From a virus, in the IMG/VR virus record IMGVR_UViG_3300033388_001751, positions 1 through 21,592 of that record: a stretch of 21,592 bases of DNA; one strand, 5' to 3'. The notes beneath the pieces were generated by a model. It was not told the DNA's origin and ran no database searches. It saw nothing but the letters and a program-made list of their open reading frames with translations. This document shows positions 11,966 through 20,315 of the stretch, piece after piece. Numbering within the stretch: the first letter of the stretch is position 1; every line of letters begins with the position of its first letter. Both the position numbers and the translations under genes were made by a program.

Positions 11966-13635
11966 CTATTGAAGAATTTCTGGTAGCTATAGGAATAGAG
12001 CTAGACCGAAGAGACTTAGAAGACATAAGGCGGTTCGAGCGTGAATTGAGAAGTGCCACTAAGACTCTGGCAAAGCTCACTGCTGTAGCTGTTGGAGGTT
12101 CTGCAGCCCTGGCAGGATTCGTAGCCTGGGTTTCTAAGTCTGTAGACGCTCTGGGGAAACAAGCCAGAGTATTAGATCTAGACGCTCAGAGACTTGACGA
12201 GCTACGTTTTGCCATGGATATCACTACAGGCAGTGCTGAAGGCATGGACGGGGCTCTAGAGTCCCTTTCTAAGAAGATATCTGAAGCATCAAGAGGCCTG
12301 GGGGAAGGAGTCGAGATATTCGGTCTATTAGGGACTGAAGTAGTAGACGCCGAAGGTAATCTGCGAAAAGTAGATGACGTCCTCTTAGACGTATTAGATA
12401 AAACTCAAGAACTAGATGCCACTCAACGTATAGAATATCTAGATAAACTGGGTCTGGGGAACCTTAACCTCACTGCCAGAGATTTCGACACATTTGTAAA
12501 ATCGTTGAAAGAGGCAAGAAGTCTCGGTTTCATATCGGAAGAAGATGTAAACAAAGCGGAGCAGTTCAATGATTCTATAACTCGAGTTTGGAGGGTAGTT
12601 AAGGACCTGGCCATAATGGTTGCCAGTACCTTGAGCCCTATGATGAAAGATCTCGTAGACCGAACCACTGAATGGGTGAAAGTGAACAAAGAGTTCCTCC
12701 GTCAAGAACTTACAAAGGTTTTCGAGACCTTAGGGAAAGTGTTCATGACGGTAGTGACTATCATGGTAAGGATCCTAGGACTGGGCTTGAAGATTACTCG
12801 TATGGTCGGAGGACTGAATAACGTTCTTAAAATTACATTGTTCATAATGGGCTTGATCGCTGCCTTTGCTGTAGGTAAAGGGCTATTGGCTATCATCGGA
12901 CTGGTAGGGAAATTGATACCTCTATTGACTCTTGCTAATGCCAAATTATTACTGGTCCCGACTATAATCGGAGGACTCATTGCTCTCATTGTCTTGGCCA
13001 TAGACGAACTGGCTACTTTTGCCAAAGGAGGTAGGACTCTATTCGATTTCTTATTTGACAAGTTCCCGACCTTCAGGATATTAGTTGAAGATGTCCTGGC
13101 CAACATAATGATAGCCTGGGACAGTTTTATAGATTTAGTTAAGAGCCCTTTAAAATGGGACAACTGGGTCAAGTTCTTTGACGGCATATTAGGGCTCTTC
13201 GGCACTACTTTAGAAAGCTTTGAAACGAAGATCATGGCAGTCATGAAACCTATCAGAGATGCGATGGTAGCTCTAGGACTCATTGACGACAAAACTCCTG
13301 AAATGGTAGAAGCCATAAGAACTGAAGGGGCTGGAGGAGGTCCAGAGATGGAAGGTAGGATGATCCGCACTGCTTCCAGACAGCAACTCATAGAGGCTAG
13401 GAAGAGGATACAAGCCGCTAACCAAGCAGGAGCCAATGCAGCTCAAACAGTTCAGCAAAGTAATAATACTGTAAATAAATCAACAACTCTAACTTCTAGT
13501 CAGAAAGTTACCGTAGAAGTCAAAGGTAATACTGACGGGATGGATAAACAAGCACTGCAAGAAGCTATAGAAAAATCAGTCATAGAATCTAATAGAGAAG
13601 CCTTGCGGAATATAGAAACTGGGATACAGAAATGA
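11962..13635 (+). CDS. Tail tape measure protein
   Basis: A 557-residue protein following the chaperone pair with an ATGA overlap. Charged helices at the start (IGIELDRRDLEDIRRFEREL) lead into hydrophobic segments at about residues 40-57, 290-326 and 329-350, the membrane-like stretches usual in tape measures, which are thought to help DNA cross the inner membrane. The last 80 residues are Gln/Asn/Thr-rich and polar. The tape measure sets tail length by spanning the tube; at about 0.15 nm per residue this predicts a tail near 80 nm, which is an estimate from the family rule. No lysozyme or peptidase motif is evident. Confidence 0.88.
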   Translation: MTIEEFLVAIGIELDRRDLEDIRRFERELRSATKTLAKLTAVAVGGSAALAGFVAWVSKSVDALGKQARVLDLDAQRLDELRFAMDITTGSAEGMDGALESLSKKISEASRGLGEGVEIFGLLGTEVVDAEGNLRKVDDVLLDVLDKTQELDATQRIEYLDKLGLGNLNLTARDFDTFVKSLKEARSLGFISEEDVNKAEQFNDSITRVWRVVKDLAIMVASTLSPMMKDLVDRTTEWVKVNKEFLRQELTKVFETLGKVFMTVVTIMVRILGLGLKITRMVGGLNNVLKITLFIMGLIAAFAVGKGLLAIIGLVGKLIPLLTLANAKLLLVPTIIGGLIALIVLAIDELATFAKGGRTLFDFLFDKFPTFRILVEDVLANIMIAWDSFIDLVKSPLKWDNWVKFFDGILGLFGTTLESFETKIMAVMKPIRDAMVALGLIDDKTPEMVEAIRTEGAGGGPEMEGRMIRTASRQQLIEARKRIQAANQAGANAAQTVQQSNNTVNKSTTLTSSQKVTVEVKGNTDGMDKQALQEAIEKSVIESNREALRNIETGIQK

Positions 13636-14213
13636 CAACTTTCTTAAACACTATATTGGGAAACATAGCATTCGATGCAGTGATATCGGAAGAGATCTTA
13701 GCATCTAGCGTAGTTACTTCCAACCCTATAGAAACAGGTGCGGAAGTGAATGACCATATCTATGCCAATCCAAAAGTCTATAGCTTAAACGCAGGAGTCA
13801 GCAATACTCCTTTATCTGTTTTAGATTCTGACATATTCAGCTCTTCAGATCAATTCGGAGATTCTAATGGTCCAGGCAGACGCGTGGCCGCGTGGGAGAT
13901 ATTGAACCAGTTACATGATGCCGGAGAACCTTTCATAGTTCAAGCAGGTCTGGAGTCTCTCCCTAATATGGTCATAACTTCTCTAAGTGCTCCCAATGAT
14001 TCTTTCGTGTCTGGGTCTCTCATATTTAACGCCACTTTAGTGCAATTGACCATTGTAGATACTGAGGAGACTCAGCTATCAGAACAGCAGCTGAAAGATA
14101 TCCAGACTAAAGAGAAAGGTACTTCTAACAAGCCGAAAGGGAAAGTCACCAAAGTTGCTAAAGAAGAAGAAAGCCTGGCCTTGCAAATATTTAAACTGTT
14201 TTCTGGAGAATAG
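13632..14213 (+). CDS. Baseplate Dit-like protein
   Basis: A 193-residue protein following the tape measure with an ATGA overlap. The core resembles the Dit-like N-terminal domain of this lineage: IAFDAVISEEILASSVVTSN, PIETGAEVNDHIYANPKVYS, RRVAAWEILNQLHDAGEPFI, LPNMVITSLSAPNDSFVSGS. Dit-like proteins form the central ring of the baseplate where tube and hub meet. After about residue 145 the chain becomes Lys/Glu/Gln-rich and probably flexible (SEQQLKDIQTKEKGTSNKPK), ending in a short hydrophobic helix (LALQIFKLFSG). The core call is fairly firm; the role of the tail is unknown. Confidence 0.8.
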   Translation: MTTFLNTILGNIAFDAVISEEILASSVVTSNPIETGAEVNDHIYANPKVYSLNAGVSNTPLSVLDSDIFSSSDQFGDSNGPGRRVAAWEILNQLHDAGEPFIVQAGLESLPNMVITSLSAPNDSFVSGSLIFNATLVQLTIVDTEETQLSEQQLKDIQTKEKGTSNKPKGKVTKVAKEEESLALQIFKLFSGE

Positions 14214-14214
14214 T

Positions 14215-14595
14215 ATGACTGAGATACCTATAGAACCTGCAGTATATTCTCAGACTTTCAAAGTAGATTTAGAAGATAATACCTATAACTTCAGAACTAT
14301 TTACAACTCTAGAGTAGGAGTTTGGACTTTTGACTTGTCTGACGAAGCCGGAACTACTCTAGCAGGAGGAGTCACTATGGTCCTAGGAGCTGATCTCATT
14401 GACCAATATAACTTGGGCATAGGAGCTCTGATAATGGCAGAAGAGGGGATCACAGGAATAGATGCTGGACCGGACGACTTAGGTTCTAGGATACTATTGA
14501 TCCATCTTACTGAGGAAGAGAAAGAAGCTTTTGAGGCTCAAGCAGAAGGAGTATCTCAAGGGTTCCCGTTCACCTTCCCTGTGGAGTTATCTTAA
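14215..14595 (+). CDS. Baseplate plug protein, cyanophage Pam3 gp18-like
   Basis: A 126-residue beta-rich protein (MTEIPIEPAVYSQTFKVDLE, then NTYNFRTIYNSRVGVWTFDL) that fits the Pam3 gp18-like baseplate plug family. In Pam3 this protein helps close the baseplate hub. I chose ATG 14215 because GGAG at 14205-14208 precedes it by 6 bases and it follows the Dit-like stop by 1 base. An upstream ATG at 14155 in the same frame would overlap the Dit-like gene and add a lysine-rich shadow. Its stop shares a base with the next start. Confidence 0.78.
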   Translation: MTEIPIEPAVYSQTFKVDLEDNTYNFRTIYNSRVGVWTFDLSDEAGTTLAGGVTMVLGADLIDQYNLGIGALIMAEEGITGIDAGPDDLGSRILLIHLTEEEKEAFEAQAEGVSQGFPFTFPVELS

Positions 14596-15455
14596 TGTCT
14601 AGGCAATTTAAAAGAGCTTACGAATTAAAGTTGATAAACACTGACGGAAGAGTTATCATCTCAAAAGACTTGCGTGTAAATTTTGAAATAACTAAAGACC
14701 TTTTTGGATATCCGAACTTGGCCAGGATATCAGTATATAATTTCAGTCTTGAAAGAGTGAACGAGATATCTGAAGAGTTCACCAATGTAGAATTTAAAGC
14801 AGGGTATGCTGATAGCATCGTGACTATATTTAAAGGAGATATCCGGAATATAGTGAACCGGAGAGATGGAGTTGATACCATAACTGAGTTCTATGCCGGA
14901 GACGGAGAGAGAGTTACCAGGGAATCTTATTTCTCTAGGACATATTCTGGAGGTACTCCCCTCAAGCAGGTAGTTAACGATCTGGCCTCGAATTTCAACA
15001 TACCCAAAGCGCAGTTAGATGGTTTGGACTCAGTACGGAAGAGCTTGAAAGGCCTTAGTTTCTCAGGACCTACTAAAGAGATTTTAAACAAGCTTTCAGA
15101 CGATTATGGATTTTATTGGTCTATACAAGACGGTCAGTTTGTAACTCAGGACAGGGACAAAGCCGACTTAGAGAACGAGGTCACAGTAGTCACTAGATCT
15201 ACTGGAATGATCGGTAGTCCTTCAGTCACGGAGATTGGAGCTGACGTAAGAATCTTATTGAATCCAGACATCCAACCATATAGAGCTTTTAAGATAGAGA
15301 CCCCCAATTTTGAAGTGAATGTAGGAAACTTATTCTTCAGGAAACAGATACCTACATTAGGAGAAGGCCTATTCAGAGTCAATAAGGTCGTACACTCAGG
15401 AGACACTAGAGGCACTGATTGGTTTAGCAGTATCACAGGAAGGAGATTATCATGA
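14595..15455 (+). CDS. Baseplate hub protein, gp27-like
   Basis: A 286-residue protein between plug and spike genes. It has the layout of small gp27/gpD-type hub proteins of contractile tails: a beta-rich start (YELKLINTDGRVIISKDLRV, NFEITKDLFGYPNLARISVY), a domain with FKAGYADSIVTIFKGDIRNI, and a helical segment around residues 115-170 (TPLKQVVNDLASNFNIPKAQ; PTKEILNKLSDDYGFYWSIQ). Hub proteins form the trimeric connection between tube and spike. Its stop overlaps the spike start by ATGA. The overall call is good; fine details of the fold are not verifiable by eye. Confidence 0.78.
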   Translation: MSRQFKRAYELKLINTDGRVIISKDLRVNFEITKDLFGYPNLARISVYNFSLERVNEISEEFTNVEFKAGYADSIVTIFKGDIRNIVNRRDGVDTITEFYAGDGERVTRESYFSRTYSGGTPLKQVVNDLASNFNIPKAQLDGLDSVRKSLKGLSFSGPTKEILNKLSDDYGFYWSIQDGQFVTQDRDKADLENEVTVVTRSTGMIGSPSVTEIGADVRILLNPDIQPYRAFKIETPNFEVNVGNLFFRKQIPTLGEGLFRVNKVVHSGDTRGTDWFSSITGRRLS

Positions 15456-16213
15456 GCAACGGAAACGAGAGTAACGAAGGAGAGATATTTTCTCTTGCCA
15501 ATGTTCTAAGAAACGGGTTCAGGGAACTCATGAAAGGAATCCATACCATGCTCCCAGGAGTCATAGATTCTTTCAATCCCGCTACTCAAAGAGCTCAGGT
15601 ATCTTTAGCAACTGCTCAAGAGACTGTCGAAGGGAAGAAAGTATCTTTTCCAGTACTGATAAATGTCCCTGTCCAATTCTTTAGATGGGGAAGCTTCTCG
15701 ATGACTGCTCCTATCAATAAAGGAGATGAATGCTGCGTTATATTTTCGGAAAGGTCTATGGATCTATTCTTGCAGCAAGGAGGAGTCGATAAGGTCCCCA
15801 ATGATGCCAGGTTCTTCGACCTAGCAGATGCATTTGCTATACCTGCTCTGAATTCTGATGCCAATATAGTTCCAGACTATGACCCTTCTAATTTGGTAAT
15901 AAAACATGATGATGGGACCGTCAAAATAACTTTAACTCCGGAAGGAGAAATGAAAGTAGAAGCTGACAAGGATATTACTCTTAAATCTAAAGAAAATATA
16001 AACTTACAAGCTGGAGACGGTATAGGGAACGCTGTCAAACTCTTTAAAGAAGGGTTCATCACTTCTACTAATTCTACTGCAGAACTCGTGACAGTATTAC
16101 ATGAGATGCTGGCGCTGATAGACCTTAATACTGTTCAGCCTGGTTGGTTACCTCAACCGAAACAATTATATGCTGCTGAACTTGTAAAACTCAAAACTTT
16201 CTTAGGAGTTTGA
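15452..16213 (+). CDS. Membrane-puncturing spike, Gp138 / gpV-like
   Basis: A 253-residue protein. Residues about 34-130 match the Gp138 N-terminal OB-fold: PGVIDSFNPATQRAQVSLAT, VSFPVLINVPVQFFRWGSFS, MTAPINKGDECCVIFSERSM, DLFLQQGGVDKVPNDARFFD then LADAFAIPAL. Then comes a repetitive beta segment (VKITLTPEGEMKVEADKDIT, LKSKENINLQAGDG) that forms the needle-like trimeric helix in relatives, followed by a helical end. The trimer is the tip that pierces the outer membrane. The apex lacks a clear HxH iron-binding motif, so the tip may be different from P2 gpV. Confidence 0.88.
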   Translation: MSNGNESNEGEIFSLANVLRNGFRELMKGIHTMLPGVIDSFNPATQRAQVSLATAQETVEGKKVSFPVLINVPVQFFRWGSFSMTAPINKGDECCVIFSERSMDLFLQQGGVDKVPNDARFFDLADAFAIPALNSDANIVPDYDPSNLVIKHDDGTVKITLTPEGEMKVEADKDITLKSKENINLQAGDGIGNAVKLFKEGFITSTNSTAELVTVLHEMLALIDLNTVQPGWLPQPKQLYAAELVKLKTFLGV

Positions 16214-16214
16214 C

Positions 16215-16598
16215 ATGATAGGAAGAGCTTTAAATAAATGCAATGACCTGTTCTTAGAGAACGGAAGAATCGGTACTATACAGGCCGGAGATCAAGTCGT
16301 CCAGCACGTACGGACTAGGCTACTCACTTATCTAGGAGAGTGGTTCTTAGATATTAATGCTGGACTTCCGTATTTTCAGAACATATTTACAAAGCCAGTA
16401 AACTTGACTCTTACAGAGTCTGTAATAAAGAATGAGATACTCCAAACACCAGACGTAAATAAACTTGTATCTTTTGAGTTTACTTTTGACAGAACCAAGC
16501 GTATATTGGAGATAGAGTTTGAAGCCGAGACCACCTTCGGTGAGGTGAGTAGCAGTTTGAGAATGAACAAGACAACTTTAGAGATTCAGAATGGCTGA
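16215..16598 (+). CDS. Baseplate wedge protein, gp25 / gpW-like
   Basis: A 127-residue protein with the gp25-like pattern: an N-terminal segment (DLFLENGRIGTIQAGDQVVQ), helical HVRTRLLTYLGEWFLDINAG, then LPYFQNIFTKPVN and VIKNEILQTPDVNKLVSFEF. This conserved wedge component triggers sheath contraction in T4 and injection systems. AGGAG lies 6 bases before the ATG, overlapping the spike stop. Its stop overlaps the gpJ-like gene by 8 bases. Length is typical. The EPR-like core residues of T4 gp25 are not obvious in this copy. Confidence 0.83.
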   Translation: MIGRALNKCNDLFLENGRIGTIQAGDQVVQHVRTRLLTYLGEWFLDINAGLPYFQNIFTKPVNLTLTESVIKNEILQTPDVNKLVSFEFTFDRTKRILEIEFEAETTFGEVSSSLRMNKTTLEIQNG

Positions 16599-17766
16599 TT
16601 ACGGAATTACAGATATAGGTTTCGTCAGGAAAAGACTTGACGAGATATTGAATGATAAGAATTCTGCAGTGCAGGCCATCTTTGGGCCAGACATAAACCT
16701 AACTCCTCAGTCTCCGGACGGACAGATAAACGGAACATTGTCTGAATCAGATGCAGCCCTTTGGGAACTGGCTCAAGCCTGCTATGATGCTTTTAATCCA
16801 GATGCAGCTGTAGGGAACATCTTAAGTAATCTGGTTCAACTGAACGGTATCACTCGCCTCCCTGCTACTCCTTCTATAGTAGAATTGAGCCTCACTGGGA
16901 CAGACAGTACCGTAATCCCTCAAGGTTCTATCGTGTCTACTGCAAGCGGTATTCAGTATTCTACAGATAGCGAAGTCACTATATCTGGGGCGACCCTAGT
17001 TAATGCTTCTGCAGTGATACCTGGAGCCACTATATCTCTGGCAGGAACTATAACAGAGATCGACACTCCAGTAGCCGGATGGAGCACTGTAACTAACCCT
17101 CTAGATGCCGTCATAGGACAAGACGAGGAAACAGATTCTGAGTTAAGGATACGAAGACAACAGTCAGTAGCTTTCCCCTCTCAATCTCTACTAGAAAGTA
17201 TATTTTCGGCAATAGCTAACTTGGAAGGAGTTGACAGCGTAATCGTATTAGAAAACGATACTAACGTAGTCGATTCTAATGGGCAAGACCCTCATTCTAT
17301 ACAGGCTATAGTTCAAGGAGGAGACAGTTCCGAGATTGCAGAAGCTATATTCAACGAGAAGGCGACAGGTATAACGACTGTCGGGTCTACTACTGTGGCA
17401 GTTTTAGATGTGATGGGTATACCTCACGATATAAACTTCCAAAGACCTGTAGAAGTAGATATCTATGTAATAGTCAATTTAACGACTAACTCTAACTATC
17501 CAGGAAACGGAGATGACCTCATAAAGCAAGCCATTGTAGATTTTGCTAATGGGGACTTGGTAGGGTGCGCGGCAGAAAATGGATTCAGCGTAGGAGATGA
17601 CGTAATCCATTCCCTATTATATACTCCTATAAATACTGTCCCTGGGCTTACTGTAGACTCTCTATTCATAGATATAACTCCTTCTCCTTCGTCTACTGCA
17701 GATATCGCCATAGACTTTAATGAGTTGGCCAACTTCTTGTCTACCAACATCACGGTGAATTCATGA
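16591..17766 (+). CDS. Baseplate J-like protein (wedge)
   Basis: A 391-residue protein of the baseplate J / gp6-like family. Recognisable parts are LWELAQACYDAFNPDAAVGN followed by ILSNLVQLNGITRLPATPS near the start, a beta domain with VIPQGSIVSTASGIQYSTDS, and the helix TDSELRIRRQQSVAFPSQSL with LLESIFSAIANLEGVDSVIV in the middle. J-like proteins make the wedge ring that surrounds the hub and hold the fibre attachment proteins. It overlaps gp25 upstream by 8 bases and the next gene downstream by 4 (ATGA). The full family length is present. Confidence 0.9.
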   Translation: MADYGITDIGFVRKRLDEILNDKNSAVQAIFGPDINLTPQSPDGQINGTLSESDAALWELAQACYDAFNPDAAVGNILSNLVQLNGITRLPATPSIVELSLTGTDSTVIPQGSIVSTASGIQYSTDSEVTISGATLVNASAVIPGATISLAGTITEIDTPVAGWSTVTNPLDAVIGQDEETDSELRIRRQQSVAFPSQSLLESIFSAIANLEGVDSVIVLENDTNVVDSNGQDPHSIQAIVQGGDSSEIAEAIFNEKATGITTVGSTTVAVLDVMGIPHDINFQRPVEVDIYVIVNLTTNSNYPGNGDDLIKQAIVDFANGDLVGCAAENGFSVGDDVIHSLLYTPINTVPGLTVDSLFIDITPSPSSTADIAIDFNELANFLSTNITVNS

Positions 17767-18458
17767 GCATAGAAAAATTAGACCATGAACAAGTCGCTAT
17801 CAGCAGGCTCCTAACTCAGTTCTCAGAAGCAGAGAATCTAAAGGGTTACATAAAAGCATTGCTATCCGAGGCCAATACTCTCGAGCAAGTATTCTGTGAT
17901 ATAATAGACTTAAGGACTATCGATACTGCTACTGGATTCACTTTGGACGTCATAGGAGTATTAGTAGGGCAGCCTAGAATACTGGTAGACGCTAATCTCT
18001 TAATGTTCTTTGGGTATCAAGGGGTAGGGAACGAAGATAGTTATGGAACGCTCTCAGACTCCTCTATAGGGGCTCGATACTTATCCTTGGGAGAAGACAC
18101 TACTGGGAACGTAGAACTGACGGACGAAGAATATAGGCTTTTTATAAGAGCCAGGATCGCTAAAAATCACAGTAACGGTTCTATTAACGATGTCGCTTCT
18201 TTAACTTCTTTCCTATCAGGTGCCGACCTGGTAATAGTACAAGATGGCCTAGAACCTGCCAGCTTTACGTTAGGGATCGGGAAAAAATTATCAGCCAACG
18301 AGAAACAACTACTTAAGACAAATGACCTCATACCCAAACCTGCAGGAGTCAATTTAAATCTATATTTTGATTTTCCTGCAGAGAATGCATTTGGGTACGC
18401 AGGAGCGTTTTCTGGAGTTAAAGGATACGACGTTGGAGAGTACGCAGAATCATTCTAA
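17763..18458 (+). CDS. DUF2612 baseplate / fibre-attachment protein
   Basis: A 231-residue protein matching DUF2612: YIKALLSEANTLEQVFCDII, DLRTIDTATGFTLDVIGVLV, GQPRILVDANLLMFFGYQGV, then YRLFIRARIAKNHSNGSIND and a C-terminal beta part. It sits at the gpI position, between the J-like gene and the tail fibre, where proteins adapt fibres to the wedge. The start overlaps the J-like stop by ATGA. The C-terminal end (FGYAGAFSGVKGYDVGEYAE) is Gly/Tyr-rich and could contact the fibre. Family call is good; the adaptor role follows from position. Confidence 0.83.
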   Translation: MSIEKLDHEQVAISRLLTQFSEAENLKGYIKALLSEANTLEQVFCDIIDLRTIDTATGFTLDVIGVLVGQPRILVDANLLMFFGYQGVGNEDSYGTLSDSSIGARYLSLGEDTTGNVELTDEEYRLFIRARIAKNHSNGSINDVASLTSFLSGADLVIVQDGLEPASFTLGIGKKLSANEKQLLKTNDLIPKPAGVNLNLYFDFPAENAFGYAGAFSGVKGYDVGEYAESF

Positions 18459-18469
18459 GGAGTAGAAAA

Positions 18470-18625
18470 GTGGAAATAAATAAAAACATAATCCAGGCTC
18501 TCAAGAAATTATCTTCTAAAGATCTGGAAGTCGAAGTACTGAAAGAAGGTAGGAAAACTCCTGTCTCTAAAGGGAAAGTGACACTAACTGAGAAAGGAAT
18601 CAAAGTAGATTATGCCGAAACCTGA
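18470..18625 (+). CDS. 51-residue GTG-started protein before the tail fibre
   Basis: A small gene that is easy to miss because it starts with GTG. AAGGAG at 18457-18462 lies 7 bases before the GTG, one of the best ribosome sites in the window. The product (MEINKNIIQALKKLSSKDLE, then VEVLKEGRKTPVSKGKVTLT) is basic, with a helix followed by a possible beta pair. It overlaps the fibre gene by 14 bases, so fibre translation may depend on it. The fibre ATG at 18612 has no strong ribosome site of its own. No family recognised; a fibre-related or translational-coupling role is inferred. Confidence 0.7.
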   Translation: MEINKNIIQALKKLSSKDLEVEVLKEGRKTPVSKGKVTLTEKGIKVDYAET

Positions 18626-19589
18626 TTTAAGCAAGGGGATATGGGGTTCTTCTGGGGCTTCTATAGATCCAGGCGGTGCGAAAACATTACTAGGTTGGAT
18701 AGCAGAAATCCCTCCGCATGAAACTCAGAACTGGTGGCAGGAAAGAGCTGATGAAATGCTATTCCATATAAATGGAGAAGGTATTCCGGAATGGGACGCC
18801 AATACTGACTATCCTTTAGACGGTTGGGCTAAGGGTTCAGACGGTGAAGTTTACGTTTCTAACACTACTCCTAATCAAGGAAATGATCCTACGGCTGAAC
18901 CAGAATGGGATTCACTTACGAGTTTGATTTCTGTCCCAGATGCTACTACTTCGGTGAAAGGTAAAGCTGCTCTTGCGACTAACGCGGAAGTACAAGCTGG
19001 TATAGTTACCGATAAGATCGTGACTCCTTCAGGACTAGCTTCTAAGGTCGCTTCAACGACGGCCCAGGGTATCGTAGAGCTTGCCACCAACGGCGAGACT
19101 CAGACAGGTACTGACGCGACACGTGCAGTAACTCCTGCAGGGTTAGAATCTAAAACTGCTACCGAAACCAGGAAGGGTATCGCAGAACTGGCTACTCAAG
19201 CCGAGACGGACGCAGGGACAGATGATGAAAGAATCGTCACTCCATTAAAACTTAAAGATCATTTAGACGGTACAGATTCCACTGTGAAAGCTTTCTTGTC
19301 TTATGACGTGACCAATGACGTAGTCAACGCCTCTTTTGGCATCGATTCAGTAACTAAGAACGGAACAGGCAGCTTTACAGTTAATTTTACTGCTGGAGTT
19401 TTCAGCACTGGAGATTACTCTGTTGGCGCTTGTGTAGGAGAAGGGGGTTCTTCTGGGGCTTCTAGAATGGTCAATTTTAGGAGGAACGTGACTCCTACTT
19501 CTTCAGCATGTAGGTTACAAGTTAAAGACGATGGAGGTGGCGACGTTAATGAGACTTTAGTCACAGCCACTTTCGTAGGAGGTCAGTAA
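18612..19589 (+). CDS. Tail fibre protein with three 36-residue repeats
   Basis: A 325-residue protein built in modules. Residues 1-55 form an attachment domain (IWGSSGAS, then WIAEIPPHETQNWWQERADE). Residues 58-102 (IPEWDANTDYPLDGWAKGSD, then GEVYVSNTTPNQGNDP) resemble a chitin-binding CBM5/12-type module. Residues 111-219 hold three fibre repeats with the core KGxxxLAT..E...GT....xVTPxxL, their VTP at 137, 173 and 209. Residues 229-325 form a beta-rich end domain (NASFGIDSVTKNGTGSFTVN onward) common at the tip of phage fibres. Such proteins bind host surface sugars. A 21-bp direct repeat flanks nearly the whole gene. Confidence 0.83.
   Translation: MPKPDLSKGIWGSSGASIDPGGAKTLLGWIAEIPPHETQNWWQERADEMLFHINGEGIPEWDANTDYPLDGWAKGSDGEVYVSNTTPNQGNDPTAEPEWDSLTSLISVPDATTSVKGKAALATNAEVQAGIVTDKIVTPSGLASKVASTTAQGIVELATNGETQTGTDATRAVTPAGLESKTATETRKGIAELATQAETDAGTDDERIVTPLKLKDHLDGTDSTVKAFLSYDVTNDVVNASFGIDSVTKNGTGSFTVNFTAGVFSTGDYSVGACVGEGGSSGASRMVNFRRNVTPTSSACRLQVKDDGGGDVNETLVTATFVGGQ
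18643..18663 (+). repeat. 21-bp direct repeat, left copy
   Basis: A perfect copy of the sequence at 19444-19464; its core is GGTTCTTCTGGGGCTTCTA with two extra G at the left. It encodes GSSGAS at residues 12-17 of the fibre. The copies are 801 bases apart, an exact multiple of three. Confidence 0.85.
19444..19464 (+). repeat. 21-bp direct repeat, right copy
   Basis: Perfect copy of 18643-18663, encoding GSSGAS at residues 279-284 of the fibre. Because the offset is 267 codons, exchange between the copies would delete 267 residues and leave the reading frame open. Confidence 0.85.
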
Positions 19590-19590
19590 G

Positions 19591-20136
19591 ATGAAAATAA
19601 TAAAAGATAATGGGAATGGGTGTTCTGTAACCACATATTTAAATGTAGATAGGTTCAACGAACATTCCGAGAATCTAGACTCTAGTGAGATAGTATGGCC
19701 AGAAGGTTTCGAACCTTCTACTCCTCAAGAGTTTTGGAGCATAGACAGTGGGTCTATAGTAGAAGATTCAGACGGAGCTTCGAATAAAGAGCAAGAGTAT
19801 ATGCTCAGTAACCTATACAATTCAGCTATCGGTTATCAGAAGGCCAATATAGACGGTAACATGAAAGACGAACTTGACAAAGCTGAGAACCTCTTAGAGA
19901 ATGGTACAGTGCAGCAGTCAGATCTTCCCAAGAATAACGAAGTAGCTCAATGGTTAGAGTCTTCTCTTTGGGGGCTACCTGCTGACTCGGCTTCTAAAGA
20001 CGGAAGCTACTATTCTCGTAAGAACTATATATTGGCAGGTAATTATGATGTAAGTTACGACTTCAGTAATATCGGAGCTGTCCCTCATAACTATTCAGAT
20101 ATCCGTACGGAAAGGAAAACCTTTTTGGCATCATGA
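19591..20136 (+). CDS. Hypothetical protein following the tail fibre, possible fibre accessory
   Basis: A 181-residue protein starting one base after the fibre stop, so it is expressed with it. The first part (MKIIKDNGNGCSVTTYLNVD) is beta-like; residues 55-110 are helical (KEQEYMLSNLYNSAIGYQKA; NMKDELDKAENLLENGTVQQ); the C-terminal part is Tyr/Asn-rich (DGSYYSRKNYILAGNYDVSY). No signal or membrane segment. Genes at this site are often fibre assembly chaperones or tip proteins, but I do not recognise a chaperone family motif. The call is by position only. Confidence 0.65.
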   Translation: MKIIKDNGNGCSVTTYLNVDRFNEHSENLDSSEIVWPEGFEPSTPQEFWSIDSGSIVEDSDGASNKEQEYMLSNLYNSAIGYQKANIDGNMKDELDKAENLLENGTVQQSDLPKNNEVAQWLESSLWGLPADSASKDGSYYSRKNYILAGNYDVSYDFSNIGAVPHNYSDIRTERKTFLAS

Positions 20137-20315
20137 AAAAATCATTTATAACGTCTTTACTTTTTACATGTTTTGGTTGCTCGGTCACTATCGTCTGGGC
20201 CCCGAAAGAAGTAGTATTGAAAGACAGTGAAGATATAGAGATAGCTATAACTGGGAGCGACTTGAAAGGGAATGACCTTGAACAGAGCTCTCATGGGGAG
20301 GCCAAGCTTAAATGA
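20133..20315 (+). CDS. Small lipoprotein, possible outer-membrane spanin
   Basis: A 60-residue protein with a lipoprotein-type signal: MKKSFITSLLFTCFGC, positive start, hydrophobic core, and Gly-Cys at the cleavage point (cysteine at residue 16). The mature part is about 45 residues (CSVTIVWAPKEVVLKDSEDI onward), with an Asp/Glu-rich end. Its ATGA overlap with the upstream gene and with DUF1353 downstream places it in one message. A short outer-membrane lipoprotein and a membrane-anchored coiled-coil protein nearby (20740) fit a two-component spanin, but the genes are not adjacent and the proline content is low, so this is only a candidate. Confidence 0.65.
   Translation: MKKSFITSLLFTCFGCSVTIVWAPKEVVLKDSEDIEIAITGSDLKGNDLEQSSHGEAKLK

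Noticed and set aside
12702-13436. 244-codon leftward frame opposite the tape measure gene
   Set aside because: It mirrors the hydrophobic, codon-biased tape measure coding strand; no ribosome site and no protein-like features of its own.
14155-14214. Upstream ATG that would lengthen the baseplate plug by 20 residues
   Set aside because: It would overlap the Dit-like gene in another frame, and the good ribosome site is just before the ATG at 14215.
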